A stretch of 55,875 bases of DNA from DATAXV01 sp036272915 (GCA_036272915.1 DATAXV010000110.1:1-55875); one strand, 5' to 3'. Shown: positions 8,448 through 17,564, numbered from the stretch's first letter. A program made the numbers and translations. The notes: generated from the letters alone by a model not told the origin.

Positions 8448-9250
8448 GGGACCGAAGCCCCCGACCGATCAAGCGGCTGGGCCAGCACTTCCTGGTCGAC
8501 GAGGAGCTGCGCGACCGGGTCCTGGCGGCGGCCGGCATCACCGGCGATGACGAGGTCCTGGAGGTCGGGTCGGGGCCGGGCACGTTGACCGCGGGGCTGG
8601 TGCGCATCGCCCGGCGGGTGGTGGCGGTCGAGCTCGACGGCCGCCAGCTGCCGGAGTTGCGCGAGGCCGCGCCCGGCGCCGAGGTGGTGTCCGCCGACAT
8701 CCTCAAGCTCGACGTCGCCGCGCTCTTCCCGGAGGGTGGCCAGATCGTCGTCGGCAACATCCCCTACTACCTGACCGGGGCCCTGATCGAGAAGCTGCTG
8801 CAGGAACCGCCCCGACCCCGGCGGCTGTCCCTGGTCGTACAGCGGGAGGTGGCGCAGCGCTGGTGTGGGCTGAGCGGCTGGAGCCTGGCCACGGTGGCCG
8901 TGCAGACCCTGGCCAAGCCCCGCATCGAGTTCGAGCTGCCCCCGGAGGCCTTCGAGCCGCCACCCGAGGTCCACTCGGCGCTGGCCGTCCTCGAGGTGCG
9001 GGAGCGCCCGGCCGTCACGGTGCCCGACCTGGGCCGCTTCTTCCGCTTCGTCGAGGTCGTCTTCCAGTTCCGGCGGAAGCAGCTGGGTGGCTCGTTGGTC
9101 CGCATCACCGGCGGCGATCGGGGGAGGGTCCTGACCCGCTTCGAGGACCTCGGCATCGATCCCCAGCGGCGGGCCGAGACGCTGTCGCTGGCCGAGTGGG
9201 AGGCGATGTTCGGGGCCTTCGGCGAGGACCAGGCCGCGGCCCGAGGCTGA
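8444..9250 (+). CDS. rsmA: 16S rRNA (adenine-1518/1519 N6)-dimethyltransferase RsmA/KsgA
   Basis: A 268-residue Rossmann methyltransferase that dimethylates the two adjacent adenosines in helix 45 of 16S rRNA late in 30S assembly. Motifs: KRLGQHFLVDEEL (N-terminal signature), VLEVGSGPGTLT (SAM motif I), VVAVELD (acidic loop), VVGNIPYYLTG (catalytic NIPY) and QREVAQRW. The start overlaps the tatD stop by ATGA, indicating translational coupling. C-terminal FRRKQLGGSL is the expected RNA-binding segment. Confidence 0.95.
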   Translation: MRDRSPRPIKRLGQHFLVDEELRDRVLAAAGITGDDEVLEVGSGPGTLTAGLVRIARRVVAVELDGRQLPELREAAPGAEVVSADILKLDVAALFPEGGQIVVGNIPYYLTGALIEKLLQEPPRPRRLSLVVQREVAQRWCGLSGWSLATVAVQTLAKPRIEFELPPEAFEPPPEVHSALAVLEVRERPAVTVPDLGRFFRFVEVVFQFRRKQLGGSLVRITGGDRGRVLTRFEDLGIDPQRRAETLSLAEWEAMFGAFGEDQAAARG

Positions 9251-9290
9251 TCCGGCCCACAGCCGTCGAGCGGCGCGTCACGATGGTCCG

Positions 9291-10109
9291 GTGAGGGAGA
9301 GGATCGACCTCTCGGACCGGGTGAGGAGGACGCTGCTGGTGACCCTCTACTCCCGCGCCATCGACTACCGAAGCCCGGCCCCGCTGCTCGGCGACCGGTG
9401 GGCCGATGAGGCGCTCCGGCGCATCGGCCGGGTGGGGCCCCTGGTGCGGGTGGCCGGGCTCGACGCCTATGTCGCGGTGCTGCGCGCCCGGCTGATGGAC
9501 GCCTGGGCTCGGGAGTTCCTGGCCGAGCACGAGGACGCCGTCGTCCTGCATCTCGCCTGTGGGCTGGACAGTCGCGTCCTCCGGCTCGACCCCGGTCCCG
9601 GCGTCCGCTGGTACGACCTCGACTTCCCGGACGTGGTCGAGATCCGCCGGCGCCTGCTTCCCCGTCGCGATGGGTGCCAGCTGATCGCGTCCTCGGTCAC
9701 CGAGCCCGACTGGATCCGGCAGATCCCGAACGACGCCCCGGTGCTGATCATCGCCGAGGGCCTGCTTCCCTATCTGAGCGAGGCCGACGCCCGCTCGCTC
9801 CTGGAGCGTCTGACCGAGCACTTCGGCGAGGGCGATCTGGTGCTCGACGTGATGTCCTCGCCGATGGCGAGGCTCTCCGGGCTCCTCGGCTACACGCTGT
9901 GGGGTCTCGACGATCCGCGGGAGATCGAGCGCTGGTGCCCGAGGCTCCGGCTCATCGACGACGCCGACGTGCTGGCGGCGAGGGCCCGGATCCCGCTCGC
10001 CGGCCTCCGCCTCTACACCCGGGCGATGAGCTGGATCCCGGCATACAGGCGGATGATCCGGCCGCTGCGCTTCCGTCTCTCCAAAGGCCTGGTCCGCCGC
10101 GGACGGTGA
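9291..10109 (+). CDS. Leucine carboxyl methyltransferase-like (PF04072-type) SAM methyltransferase
   Basis: A 272-residue protein with the LCM/TcmP-type layout: SRAIDYRSPAPLLGDRWADEAL, the SAM-binding VVLHLACGLDSRVLRL, then WYDLDFPDVVEIRRRLL and LIIAEGLLPYLSEADA. In bacteria these are mainly small-molecule or polyketide O-methyltransferases of unknown substrate. It is inserted between rsmA and thrS, where ispE or translation genes are more usual, and is separated by about 40 bases from rsmA and 75 from thrS. GTG start; CACGAT, a weak -10, lies 6 nt upstream. The substrate is unknown. Confidence 0.8.
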   Translation: MRERIDLSDRVRRTLLVTLYSRAIDYRSPAPLLGDRWADEALRRIGRVGPLVRVAGLDAYVAVLRARLMDAWAREFLAEHEDAVVLHLACGLDSRVLRLDPGPGVRWYDLDFPDVVEIRRRLLPRRDGCQLIASSVTEPDWIRQIPNDAPVLIIAEGLLPYLSEADARSLLERLTEHFGEGDLVLDVMSSPMARLSGLLGYTLWGLDDPREIERWCPRLRLIDDADVLAARARIPLAGLRLYTRAMSWIPAYRRMIRPLRFRLSKGLVRRGR

Positions 10110-10170
10110 TCCGGGGCCGTCGCCCGTCTCGTGCGGGGCTCCGCGACACGGGAGCGGCCGTGCCGACATC

Positions 10171-10184
10171 TATACTTCCCATTC
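10171..10184 (+). promoter_or_regulatory. -10 element for leaderless thrS
   Basis: TATACT at 10171-10176 ends 8 nt before GTG 10185, placing transcription start on or beside the start codon. The frame is open further upstream but without ThrRS-like sequence or a ribosome binding site. No strong -35 is seen. Confidence 0.5.
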
Positions 10185-11954
10185 GTGCTCGACGTCGCCG
10201 AAGAAGTGAACGCGCCCGACTCCCTCTACGTGCTCCGCCACTCCTGCGCCCATGTGCTGGCGGCGGCGGTCACCGAGCTCTGGCCGGGCACCAAGTACGC
10301 GATCGGCCCGCCGATCGAGAACGGCTTCTACTACGACTTCGAGTTCCCGGAGCCGATCTCCGAGACGGACTTCAGGCGCATCGAGAAGAAGATGGCGGAG
10401 ATCATCCGCAAGCGGGTGCCCTTCGAGCAGGTCAAGCTGCCACGGGAGGAGGCGATCGCCCGCTTCCGGGAGCTGAACCAGCCCTACAAGCTCGAGATCC
10501 TCGATCACGAGGCGAAGGACGACGAGATCGTCAGCTGCTACCGCACCGGCGACTTCTTCGACCTCTGCCGCGGCCCCCATGTCGCCGACGCCGGCGAGAT
10601 CAAGGCCTTCAAGCTGCTCAAGGTGGCCGGCGCCTACTGGCGCGGCGACGAGCACAGGCAGCAGCTGACCCGCATCTACGCCACCGCCTGGCCCTCGGCC
10701 GAGGAGCAGCAGGAGTACCTCCAGGCGCTGGAGGAGGCGGAGCGCCGCGACCACAAGCGTCTGGGCCGTGAGCTCGGGCTCTTCGCCCTCGACGAGCGCT
10801 GCGGCCCCGGCCTGGTGCTGTGGCTGCCCAACGGCGCCACCGTCCGCCGCGAGCTGGAGCGCTGGGTCGTCGACGAGGAGCTGGCACGCGGATACCAGCA
10901 CGTGATCACCCCGGTCATGGCCAAGCTCGACCTCTACAAGCAGAGCGGCCACTGGCAGAAGTACCACGACTCGATGTTCCCGCCCATGGTCACTCCCGAG
11001 GGCGAGGAGTACGAGCTGCGGCCGATGAACTGCCCGCACCACATCCTGATCTACCAGCAGGGGCTGCACAGCTACCGCGACCTGCCCATGCGCATCGCCG
11101 AGATCGGCAACATGTACCGCTACGAGAAGTCGGGCGAGCTCATGGGCATGATCCGGGTGCGCTCGATCGCGCTCAACGACGCTCACATCTTCTGCACCCC
11201 CGAACAGCTCCACCAGGAGATCCTGGGAGTGATCGACCTGGCCAACTACTTCATGAGGACGCTCGGGGTGGACGACTACACCTACCGCCTCTCCGTCCGC
11301 GACAAGGACGGCGACAAGTGGGTGGGCGAGGACGAGCAGTGGCGGAACGCCGAGGAGGCGCTGGCCGGCGCCCTCGACTCGGTCGGCGCCAAGTACGTGG
11401 TCGGCACCGGCGAGGCCGCCTTCTACGGTCCCAAGATCGACTTCCAGGTCAGGGACGCGCAGCGCCGCGAGTTCACCAACAACACGATCCAGGTCGACTT
11501 CCAGCTGCCCGAGCGGTTCGGCCTCGAGTACGTCGCCGCCGACGGCAGCCGCCAGCGCCCGGTCATGATCCACCGCGGTGCCTTCGGCGCCATGGAGCGC
11601 ATGACCGCGTACCTCATCGAGCACTGGGCGGGTGCCTTCCCGACCTGGCTCGCCCCGCAGCAGGTGGCGGTTCTGCCGATCACCGACGTGCAGCAGGGCT
11701 ATGCCCACGAGGTCGCGGACGTCCTCCGGCGGTCGCGGGTGCGGGTGCGGGTGGACGACTCCTCGGAGCGGGTGGGCAAGAAGATCCGCCAGGCCCAGGC
11801 CGAGAAGACCCCGTACATGCTGGTCGTCGGGGCCCGCGAGGCCGAGGAGGGCAAGGTGTCGGTGCGGACGCGCTCGGGCGAGCAGTTCGAGTCCACCGCC
11901 GATGGCTTCCGGGACCGAATCATCGCCGAGATCACGGAGCGCAGACTCGGTTAG
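10185..11954 (+). CDS. thrS: Threonyl-tRNA synthetase
   Basis: A 589-residue class II synthetase lacking the N-terminal TGS domain, since the protein opens directly in the editing/SAD region: LRHSCAHVLAAAV carries the HxxxH zinc motif of the editing site and FFDLCRGPHV the rest. The catalytic domain shows motif 1 and 2 surroundings (LRPMNCPHHILIY, MYRYEKSGEL) with the zinc-binding cysteine, and motif 3 (RGAFGAMERMTAYLIEHW). The C-terminal anticodon domain runs from APQQVAVLPI to the end. GTG 10185 was chosen from the -10 at 10171 and from where homology begins. Loss of TGS is known in several bacteria. Confidence 0.95.
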   Translation: MLDVAEEVNAPDSLYVLRHSCAHVLAAAVTELWPGTKYAIGPPIENGFYYDFEFPEPISETDFRRIEKKMAEIIRKRVPFEQVKLPREEAIARFRELNQPYKLEILDHEAKDDEIVSCYRTGDFFDLCRGPHVADAGEIKAFKLLKVAGAYWRGDEHRQQLTRIYATAWPSAEEQQEYLQALEEAERRDHKRLGRELGLFALDERCGPGLVLWLPNGATVRRELERWVVDEELARGYQHVITPVMAKLDLYKQSGHWQKYHDSMFPPMVTPEGEEYELRPMNCPHHILIYQQGLHSYRDLPMRIAEIGNMYRYEKSGELMGMIRVRSIALNDAHIFCTPEQLHQEILGVIDLANYFMRTLGVDDYTYRLSVRDKDGDKWVGEDEQWRNAEEALAGALDSVGAKYVVGTGEAAFYGPKIDFQVRDAQRREFTNNTIQVDFQLPERFGLEYVAADGSRQRPVMIHRGAFGAMERMTAYLIEHWAGAFPTWLAPQQVAVLPITDVQQGYAHEVADVLRRSRVRVRVDDSSERVGKKIRQAQAEKTPYMLVVGAREAEEGKVSVRTRSGEQFESTADGFRDRIIAEITERRLG

Positions 11955-11964
11955 TGCGGCCACA

Positions 11965-12003
11965 CCCCGTCTCCGGCCGGTTTCGCCGGCGCCGGGGACG
12001 GGG
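11965..12003 (+). terminator. Strong GC-rich hairpin after thrS
   Basis: CCCCGTC (11965-11971) pairs with GACGGGG (11997-12003), and the stem continues with TCCGGC/GCCGGG around a small apical loop. It begins 10 bases after the thrS stop. No T-tract follows, so it is either a weak or factor-assisted terminator, or an mRNA 3' stabiliser. Confidence 0.55.
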
Positions 12004-12045
12004 AACCATAGGTTTGTTCGGTTCGCACATCAGGGGGGCATCTGG

Positions 12046-12217
12046 TACGATTCCGCCCGACGAAGTAGGGGTTCCGCCCCTCACCTCGCGGAACCGGTAT
12101 CACCTGGTCGCCTGAGAGGTTGCAAGTGCGGATGGCCCATTGCCGTCCGCAATTTTGTATATGCCCCAAAGGGGGGCAGAGGAGACGCGCACGACTTGTC
12201 CGGTGAGGTAAGAGACC
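12046..12217 (+). promoter_or_regulatory. infC-rpmI-rplT promoter and structured leader with attenuator
   Basis: TACGAT (12046-12051), with a weak TTCGCA 18 bases upstream, is a candidate promoter. The leader then holds three inverted repeats: GGTTCCGC/GCGGAACC (12070-12077 with 12088-12095), TGCGGATGG/CCGTCCGCA (12127-12135 with 12143-12151) followed at once by ATTTTG, and TGCCCC/GGGGCA (12162-12167 with 12173-12178). The second has intrinsic-terminator form and would cut transcription before infC. Leaders of this operon are known in other bacteria to be controlled by L20 or by translation; which applies here cannot be told. Confidence 0.55.
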
Positions 12218-12772
12218 ATTCCCTTTAAAGAGCTTCGGATCAACGAGCAGATCCGGACCTCTGAAGTCCGTCTGATCGATGACAAGAACAACCAGCTCGG
12301 CGTCATCAGCCTAGAAACGGCGAGAAGGATCGCCCGGGAGAAGAGTCTCGACTTGGTGGAGGTGGCCCCGCAGGCCGCACCTCCCGTCTGCAGGATCATG
12401 GACTACGGCCGCTACAAGTTCGACGCCACGAAGAGGGCGAAGGACCAGCGGCGTCGTCAGGTGACGACGCAGCTGAAGGAAATGCAGCTGAAGCCCAAGA
12501 TCGCCGACCATGATTTCCTCACGAAGTTCCGTGGCGTCAGGCGCTTTCTTGAGCAGGGCGAAAAGGTGAAGGTGACGATTCGGTTCCGAGGGCGCGAGCT
12601 CGCCCACCAGGAGATCGGGCGAAAGCTGCTCGACCGGGTGGCCGAGGAGGCCCAGGAGCTGGCCGTGGTCGAGAGGGCCCCGGCGATGGAAGGGCGGAGC
12701 ATGTTCATGATCTTGGCGCCCTCGCACAAGGTCAAGGAGAAGGAGGCCGCCCCCGCCAATGCCGAAGCTTAA
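12218..12772 (+). CDS. infC: Translation initiation factor IF-3, ATT start codon
   Basis: A 184-residue IF-3 that binds the 30S subunit, blocks premature 50S joining and proofreads initiator tRNA and start codon. The family N-terminus (INEQIRTSEVRLIDDKNNQLGVIS) is encoded before any ATG, GTG or TTG; the frame begins at ATT 12218, 8 bases after GGTGAGGT. An AUU start is the classical IF-3 autoregulation device, since IF-3 rejects initiation on AUU. A conventional caller would start at GTG 12353 and lose 45 residues. The C-terminal domain has the usual VCRIMDYGRYKFD and KVKVTIRFRGREL motifs. It overlaps rpmI by 14 bases. Confidence 0.95.
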   Translation: MPFKELRINEQIRTSEVRLIDDKNNQLGVISLETARRIAREKSLDLVEVAPQAAPPVCRIMDYGRYKFDATKRAKDQRRRQVTTQLKEMQLKPKIADHDFLTKFRGVRRFLEQGEKVKVTIRFRGRELAHQEIGRKLLDRVAEEAQELAVVERAPAMEGRSMFMILAPSHKVKEKEAAPANAEA

Positions 12773-12953
12773 GACGCACTCCACGACGAAGAAGCGCTTT
12801 CGCGTGACCCGCAACGGCAAGCTCATGCATGCCAGCGCCTTCAAGCGGAAGAAGCTCGAGAAGAAGTCCGCCAAGCGCAAGCGCGGTTTTGCCCAGGCGA
12901 CGCCGGCGCACGCCGCCGACGTGACGCGCGTCCGCCGCGCCCTGGGGGTCTGA
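12759..12953 (+). CDS. rpmI: 50S ribosomal protein L35
   Basis: A 64-residue very basic protein with the L35 N-terminus MPKLKTHSTTKKRFRVTRNGKL. It starts inside the 3' end of infC, as is common in the infC-rpmI-rplT operon, and is 4 bases upstream of rplT. Length is standard for the family. Confidence 0.97.
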   Translation: MPKLKTHSTTKKRFRVTRNGKLMHASAFKRKKLEKKSAKRKRGFAQATPAHAADVTRVRRALGV

Positions 12954-12957
12954 GCAA

Positions 12958-13311
12958 ATGGCCAGAGTCAAGCGCGGCGTAGCCGGCCACCGCCGGCACC
13001 GCTCAATCCTGGACCGGGCGAAGAGCTTCCGCGGCGCTCGCAGCCGGCGCTTCCGCGCCGCCAACGAGGCGGTGCTGCACTCCCTCGCCTACGCCTTCCG
13101 CGACCGCCGGCAGCGCAAGCGTGACTTCCGCCGTCTGTGGATCGCTCGAATCAACGCCGCCGCTCGACAGGGTGGTCTGCCCTACAACCGCTTCATGTTC
13201 GGCCTGAAGCAGGCCGGCGTGGAGATCGACCGCAAGGTCCTCGCCGACCTGGCGGTCCGCGACGGCGATGCCTTCACCCGGCTGGTGGAGGTTGCCAAGC
13301 AGAAGCTCTGA
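12958..13311 (+). CDS. rplT: 50S ribosomal protein L20
   Basis: A 117-residue protein with the L20 signature MARVKRGVAGHRRHRSILDRAKSF and the globular part LWIARINAAARQGGL. L20 nucleates early 50S assembly on 23S rRNA and in several bacteria represses its own operon by binding the infC leader, making it a candidate regulator of the leader at 12046-12217. Confidence 0.97.
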   Translation: MARVKRGVAGHRRHRSILDRAKSFRGARSRRFRAANEAVLHSLAYAFRDRRQRKRDFRRLWIARINAAARQGGLPYNRFMFGLKQAGVEIDRKVLADLAVRDGDAFTRLVEVAKQKL

Positions 13312-13320
13312 CCCGGACTC

Positions 13321-14107
13321 GCTGATCGCGAGTCCGGCCAACCCTCTCGTGCGGCGCCTCAGGGAGTTGGGGCGCCGGCGCGAGCCGGGTGCGGTGTTCC
13401 TCGAGGGTCCACGTCTGGTCCACGAGGCCCTCGCCTCCGGGATCGGCCTGGAACTGCTCGCCCTCCGCGAGGGGGTGGACTTCGAGGCTCCGGCCCGCCG
13501 CACGGTGGTTCTCTCCGAGCGCGCCTTCGACGCTGCCCGGCAGACCGTCAGCAGCCAGGGCGTGATCGCTCTCGCCCGCTTCGAGGAGGCTCCGATCACC
13601 GCGGCCAGGGCCGCCGCCGCCGCCGCCGGCTGGCCCCTTCCCGTCCTCGACGGGGTGCAGGACCCGGGCAACGTCGGCACCATCCTCCGCACCGCCGCCG
13701 CCTGTGGCGCGCCGGCGGTGGCCGTGCTCGACGGCAGCGCCGACCCGCTGGGAGCCAAGGCGGTGCGGGCCGCCGCCGGAACCGTCTTCCGGCTGCGCGT
13801 CGCCCGCGGCACCTGGGATGAGCTCGGCGATCTGCCCGGCTACGGAGCCGTGGCCAGAGGCGGCGTTCCGCCCGAGGGTATCGATCTCGATCGCTGCGCG
13901 GTGATCGGCCTGGGCAACGAGGCGGCCGGCCTGCGCCGCGCCGATCTGCTACCGGTCACGATCCCCATGGCGGAGGGTGTGGAGTCGATGAACGTGGCCG
14001 CGGCGGCGGCGATCCTCCTCTCCCACATCGGCGGTCGGGTCCGCCGCCGCGGGCCTGGCAACCTGTCACCATTCGGGCAAAGTCAACCGCCGGACGCACG
14101 CCGGTGA
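13321..14107 (+). CDS. TrmH/SpoU family RNA 2'-O-methyltransferase (RlmB-like), apparent CTG start
   Basis: About 261 residues. The N-terminal substrate-binding part opens with IASPANPLVRRLREL, typical of TrmH-family rRNA methyltransferases, and the SPOUT knot motifs are GVQDPGNVGTILRTAAACG, AVIGLGNEAAGL and IPMAEGVESMNVAAAAAILL. The conserved start is the CTG at 13321, ten bases after the rplT stop; the only conventional in-frame start is ATG 13268, deep inside rplT and outside homology. So either CTG initiation or a long N-terminal extension with 44 bases of overlap. The gene sits between rplT and pheS, as in many Gram-positives. Confidence 0.8.
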
Positions 14108-14130
14108 AGCGGTAGGAGTAGACACACACG

Positions 14131-15162
14131 ATGAAGGTCATCAGCCGTCCACGCGAGATCGCAGATCAGGCGATCGCGGCCATCCAGGCCGCGAGCGATG
14201 CCGATGCCCTGGAGGCGTTGCGCGTCGAGTTCCTGGGCCGCGGCTCGGAGCTGATGGCGATCCCCCGCAGCTTCGGCAAGCTGGCCAGCGATGAGCGGGC
14301 GGCCGCCGGCCGCGAGTTCAACCAGGCCCGGACCTCGATCGAGGCGGCGCTGGAGGCGCGGACGCGAGATCTGGAGCGGACCCGGCTCGACCGCCTGGCC
14401 GAGCTGGAGCCGATCGACGTCACCTTCCCCGGCACGCCACCGGCGGAGGGCCGGCTCCACGTCCTGACCAAGGTCCAGCGCCGGGTCGAGGCGATCATGG
14501 AGAGCCTCGGCTACCGGATCGAGGTCGGACCCGAGGTCGAGACCGACTGGTACAACTTCGAGGCGCTGAACCTCCCCAAGGGGCACGCCTCGCGGGACAT
14601 GCAGGAGACGCTGTTCCTCAACGAGGCCGAGGACCTGGTCCTGCGCACGCACACCTCGCCGATGCAGATCCGCTGCATGCAGCGGTACGGGGCCCCGCTC
14701 TACGTGGCCATGCCCGGTCGGGTCTATCGCCGCGAGAACGTCGACGCCAGCCACGGCGCCCAGTTCATGCAGCTCGAGGCCCTGGCCATCGACTCCGACA
14801 TCAGCGTGGCCGACCTCAAGGGCACCGTGCAGTACTTCGCCGAGTCCCTGTGGCAGGAGGGGAGGAAGGTCCGCTTCCGGCCCAACTACTTCCCCTACAC
14901 CGAGCCCAGCTTCGAGTTCGACGTCTCCTGCGGCGTCTGCTCCGGCAAGGGCTGCCCCAGCTGCGGCCACTCCGGCTGGCTGGAGACCGGCGGGTGTGGC
15001 ATGGTCCATCCCAACGTGCTGCGAAACGGCGGCGTCGATCCCGAGCAGTACCGCGGCTTCGCCTGGGGCTTCGGCATTGAGCGGATCGCGATGCTCATGT
15101 ACGACATCCACGACCTCCGGCTCTTCTACGACAACGACCTTCGCTTCCTGGAGCAGTTCTGA
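14131..15162 (+). CDS. pheS: Phenylalanyl-tRNA synthetase alpha subunit
   Basis: A 343-residue class II catalytic subunit. Residues 1-90 form the coiled-coil tRNA-binding arm; the catalytic core shows RTHTSPMQIRCMQ (motif 2 neighbourhood), FMQLEALAID and motif 3 in GFAWGFGIERIAMLMY. Near the active site a C-x2-C-x4-C-x2-C cluster (CGVCSGKGCPSCG) forms an apparent zinc knuckle, present in a subset of bacterial PheS. TAGACA and GGTAGGAG lie just before ATG 14131, giving a short leader. The stop overlaps the pheT start (TGATG). Confidence 0.96.
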   Translation: MKVISRPREIADQAIAAIQAASDADALEALRVEFLGRGSELMAIPRSFGKLASDERAAAGREFNQARTSIEAALEARTRDLERTRLDRLAELEPIDVTFPGTPPAEGRLHVLTKVQRRVEAIMESLGYRIEVGPEVETDWYNFEALNLPKGHASRDMQETLFLNEAEDLVLRTHTSPMQIRCMQRYGAPLYVAMPGRVYRRENVDASHGAQFMQLEALAIDSDISVADLKGTVQYFAESLWQEGRKVRFRPNYFPYTEPSFEFDVSCGVCSGKGCPSCGHSGWLETGGCGMVHPNVLRNGGVDPEQYRGFAWGFGIERIAMLMYDIHDLRLFYDNDLRFLEQF

Positions 15163-17546
15163 TGCGGTTCTCCTACGAGTGGCTGTGCGATCTCGCCGGC
15201 GTCAAGGACGTCGCCCCCGAGAAGGGTGCGGAGGTCCTGACCATGGCCGGCTTCGTCGTCGACCACGTCAGCGTCATCGACTACGCCGGCATCGTCGTCG
15301 GCCGCATCGAGAGCCAGGTTCCCCACCCCAGGAGCCGCAAGCCGCTCTGGATCCACCAGGTCGACCTCGGCACCGAGACGCGGCAGATCATCGCCGGGGC
15401 GCCCAACGCCGTGCCCGGCACCCTGGTCCCGGTGGCGCTCCCTGGAACCACCGTCCCCGGCGGCGTCACCGTGCGCGACGGCGTGATCGCCGGCGAGGCG
15501 GCGCGGGGAATGCTCTGCTCCGCGGCCGAGCTCCTGATCGAGGACGGCCCCGAAGGGATCCTGCTGCTGGAGGCGGGCGAGCCCGGTCAGCCGCTCAGCG
15601 CGGTCATCCCCAACGAGGCGATCCTCGACGTCGAGGTGACCGCCAACCGGCCCGACTGCTTGGGCCACCTGGGCCTGGCCCGAGAGCTGGCGGCGGGGCT
15701 GGGACGTTCCCTGGGACGGGACTTCATGCCGCGCTTCACCGGCGGCGTCGAGCCCAAGGGCACCGACCTGATCCAGGTCGACATCGAGGCGCCCGACCTG
15801 TGCCGGCGCTACATCGGCGCAGTCCTCTCCAACGTCCATGTCGGCCCTTCGCCGAGCTGGATGCAGCGGCGGCTCCGGAGCGGCGGCATCCGACCCATCA
15901 ACAACGTCGTCGACGTCACCAACTACGTCTGCCTGGAGTACGGGCAGCCCCTCCACGCCTTCGACCTCGATCAGGTGCGCGGTGCCCGGATCATCGTCCG
16001 GCGCGCCGAGGAGGGTGAGCGGCTGATGCTGCTCGACGGCGTCGAGCGGTCGCTGAACCCCTCGATGCTGGTCATCGCCGACGGCGAGGGCCCGGTCGCG
16101 CTGGCCGGCCTGATGGGCGGCGAGGAGAGCGGCGTGACCGGGCTCACCACCCGGATCCTGCTCGAGTCGGCCAACTTCGACGGCGTCAACGTCCGCGCCA
16201 CCAGCCGCGCCCTGCGGGTGCGCACCGACGCGTCGGCACGCTTCGAGAAGGGCCTCTCGCCGGAGCTCGCCCTGGCCGGCGCCCGACGGGCGGCGATGCT
16301 GCTGGCGGAGCTGGCCGGGGCCACCGTGCACACCGAGTGGGTCGACGAGTATCCGCGGCCCCAGGACCCGGTCCGGATCAGCTTCCCGCCGGAGCGCATC
16401 GACGCCATCCTCGGCATCACCGTGCCGCGGGAGGAGATGGAGGCCGGCCTCACCCGCCTCGAGTTCCAGGTGCAGACGGACGGGGACGGTGAGTGGGACG
16501 TGTTCCCGCCGGTCTACCGCCTCGACGTGCGAATCGCCGAGGACGTCGCCGAGGAGGTCGGCCGGAGCTACGGCTACGACAACGTGCCGGCGACGCTGCC
16601 GGCGGGCAGGAGGGGCCGGTGGCTGCCCTTCCGGCCGAGCCAGGAGCGGACGCTCGACGCGGCCCGCAATTCCCTCGCCGGTGCCGGCTACGACGAGATC
16701 GTCAGCGTGGCCCTGGTCTCCAGCCGCGTGCTGGAGGGGCTTGGCATCGCCGACCGGACGATCCGGGTGGTCAACCCGGTCAGCGACGAGCACGACGTCA
16801 TGCGGACCAGCCTGGCCGTGACCCTGCTCCAGGCGGCGGCGCTGAACCGCCAGCGCGACCGCGCCGCCCTCTCGGCCTTCGAGATGGGCAGGGTGTACCT
16901 CGGCCGTGACGACGGGCCGGAGGGCCAGCCGGATGAGATCCAGCGGCTGGCCATGCTCCGGCTCGCCGGCCCGGAGCCGGACGAGGGCCGCGCCGCCTTC
17001 CTCCAGGTGAAGGGGGCCTTCGAGCGGGCGGCCGAGGTGCTGCGCCTCCACGACATCTCCTACGAGCCCGCGACCGGTGTCCTCTTCCATCCCGGACGCT
17101 GCGCCCGGGTTCTGGTCGACGGCCGCCCGGCGGGCCATCTGGGCGAGCTTCACCCGCAGGTGATGGAGCGCTTTGACCTGCCCGGGCGGGCGGTCCTGCT
17201 CGAGGTCGACGTCGAGCCGCTGCTCACCGGCGGCAGGGACAGGCGGTACGCGCCGCTGGCGCGGTTCCCGACCGTGGACCGCGATCTGGCGGTGGTGGTC
17301 GGCGGCGACCTCCCCGCAGCCTCGCTGCTCTCGACGATCCGGGACTCCGGTGGAGAGCTCCTGAAGGGAGCGCGGGCCTTCGACGAGTACATCGGGCCCC
17401 AAGTCGGGGAGGGGCGCAAGAGCGTTGCCTTCTCCCTCACCTTCCGAAGCCCGGAAAGGACCCTGACCGATGCCGAGGTCGACGGCGAGCTGGCGCGCGT
17501 CAGGAAGGCGCTGACCGGGGCGCACGGGGCCGAGTTCCGGGCCTGA
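15162..17546 (+). CDS. pheT: Phenylalanyl-tRNA synthetase beta subunit
   Basis: A 794-residue subunit of the alpha2-beta2 enzyme. Order of domains: tRNA-binding EMAP-type fold near residues 40-150 (VVGRIESQVPHP, APNAVPGTLVPVALPG), B3/4 editing domain (200-380, with INNVVDVTNYVCLEYGQPLHAFDLD), B5 DNA-binding-like domain (about 400-470), the inactive synthetase core, and the C-terminal FDX-ACB anticodon domain (FPTVDRDLAVVV to the end). Length is normal. It ends the operon; a convergent toxin-antitoxin locus follows after a hairpin. Confidence 0.96.
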   Translation: MRFSYEWLCDLAGVKDVAPEKGAEVLTMAGFVVDHVSVIDYAGIVVGRIESQVPHPRSRKPLWIHQVDLGTETRQIIAGAPNAVPGTLVPVALPGTTVPGGVTVRDGVIAGEAARGMLCSAAELLIEDGPEGILLLEAGEPGQPLSAVIPNEAILDVEVTANRPDCLGHLGLARELAAGLGRSLGRDFMPRFTGGVEPKGTDLIQVDIEAPDLCRRYIGAVLSNVHVGPSPSWMQRRLRSGGIRPINNVVDVTNYVCLEYGQPLHAFDLDQVRGARIIVRRAEEGERLMLLDGVERSLNPSMLVIADGEGPVALAGLMGGEESGVTGLTTRILLESANFDGVNVRATSRALRVRTDASARFEKGLSPELALAGARRAAMLLAELAGATVHTEWVDEYPRPQDPVRISFPPERIDAILGITVPREEMEAGLTRLEFQVQTDGDGEWDVFPPVYRLDVRIAEDVAEEVGRSYGYDNVPATLPAGRRGRWLPFRPSQERTLDAARNSLAGAGYDEIVSVALVSSRVLEGLGIADRTIRVVNPVSDEHDVMRTSLAVTLLQAAALNRQRDRAALSAFEMGRVYLGRDDGPEGQPDEIQRLAMLRLAGPEPDEGRAAFLQVKGAFERAAEVLRLHDISYEPATGVLFHPGRCARVLVDGRPAGHLGELHPQVMERFDLPGRAVLLEVDVEPLLTGGRDRRYAPLARFPTVDRDLAVVVGGDLPAASLLSTIRDSGGELLKGARAFDEYIGPQVGEGRKSVAFSLTFRSPERTLTDAEVDGELARVRKALTGAHGAEFRA

Positions 17547-17564
17547 TCAGAAGCGCCCGCCCGC

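Noticed and set aside
12058..12217. T-box riboswitch between thrS and infC
   Set aside because: No AGGGUGGNACCGCG antiterminator motif or specifier loop could be found; the stretch GCGGAACCGG is better explained as one arm of an inverted repeat.
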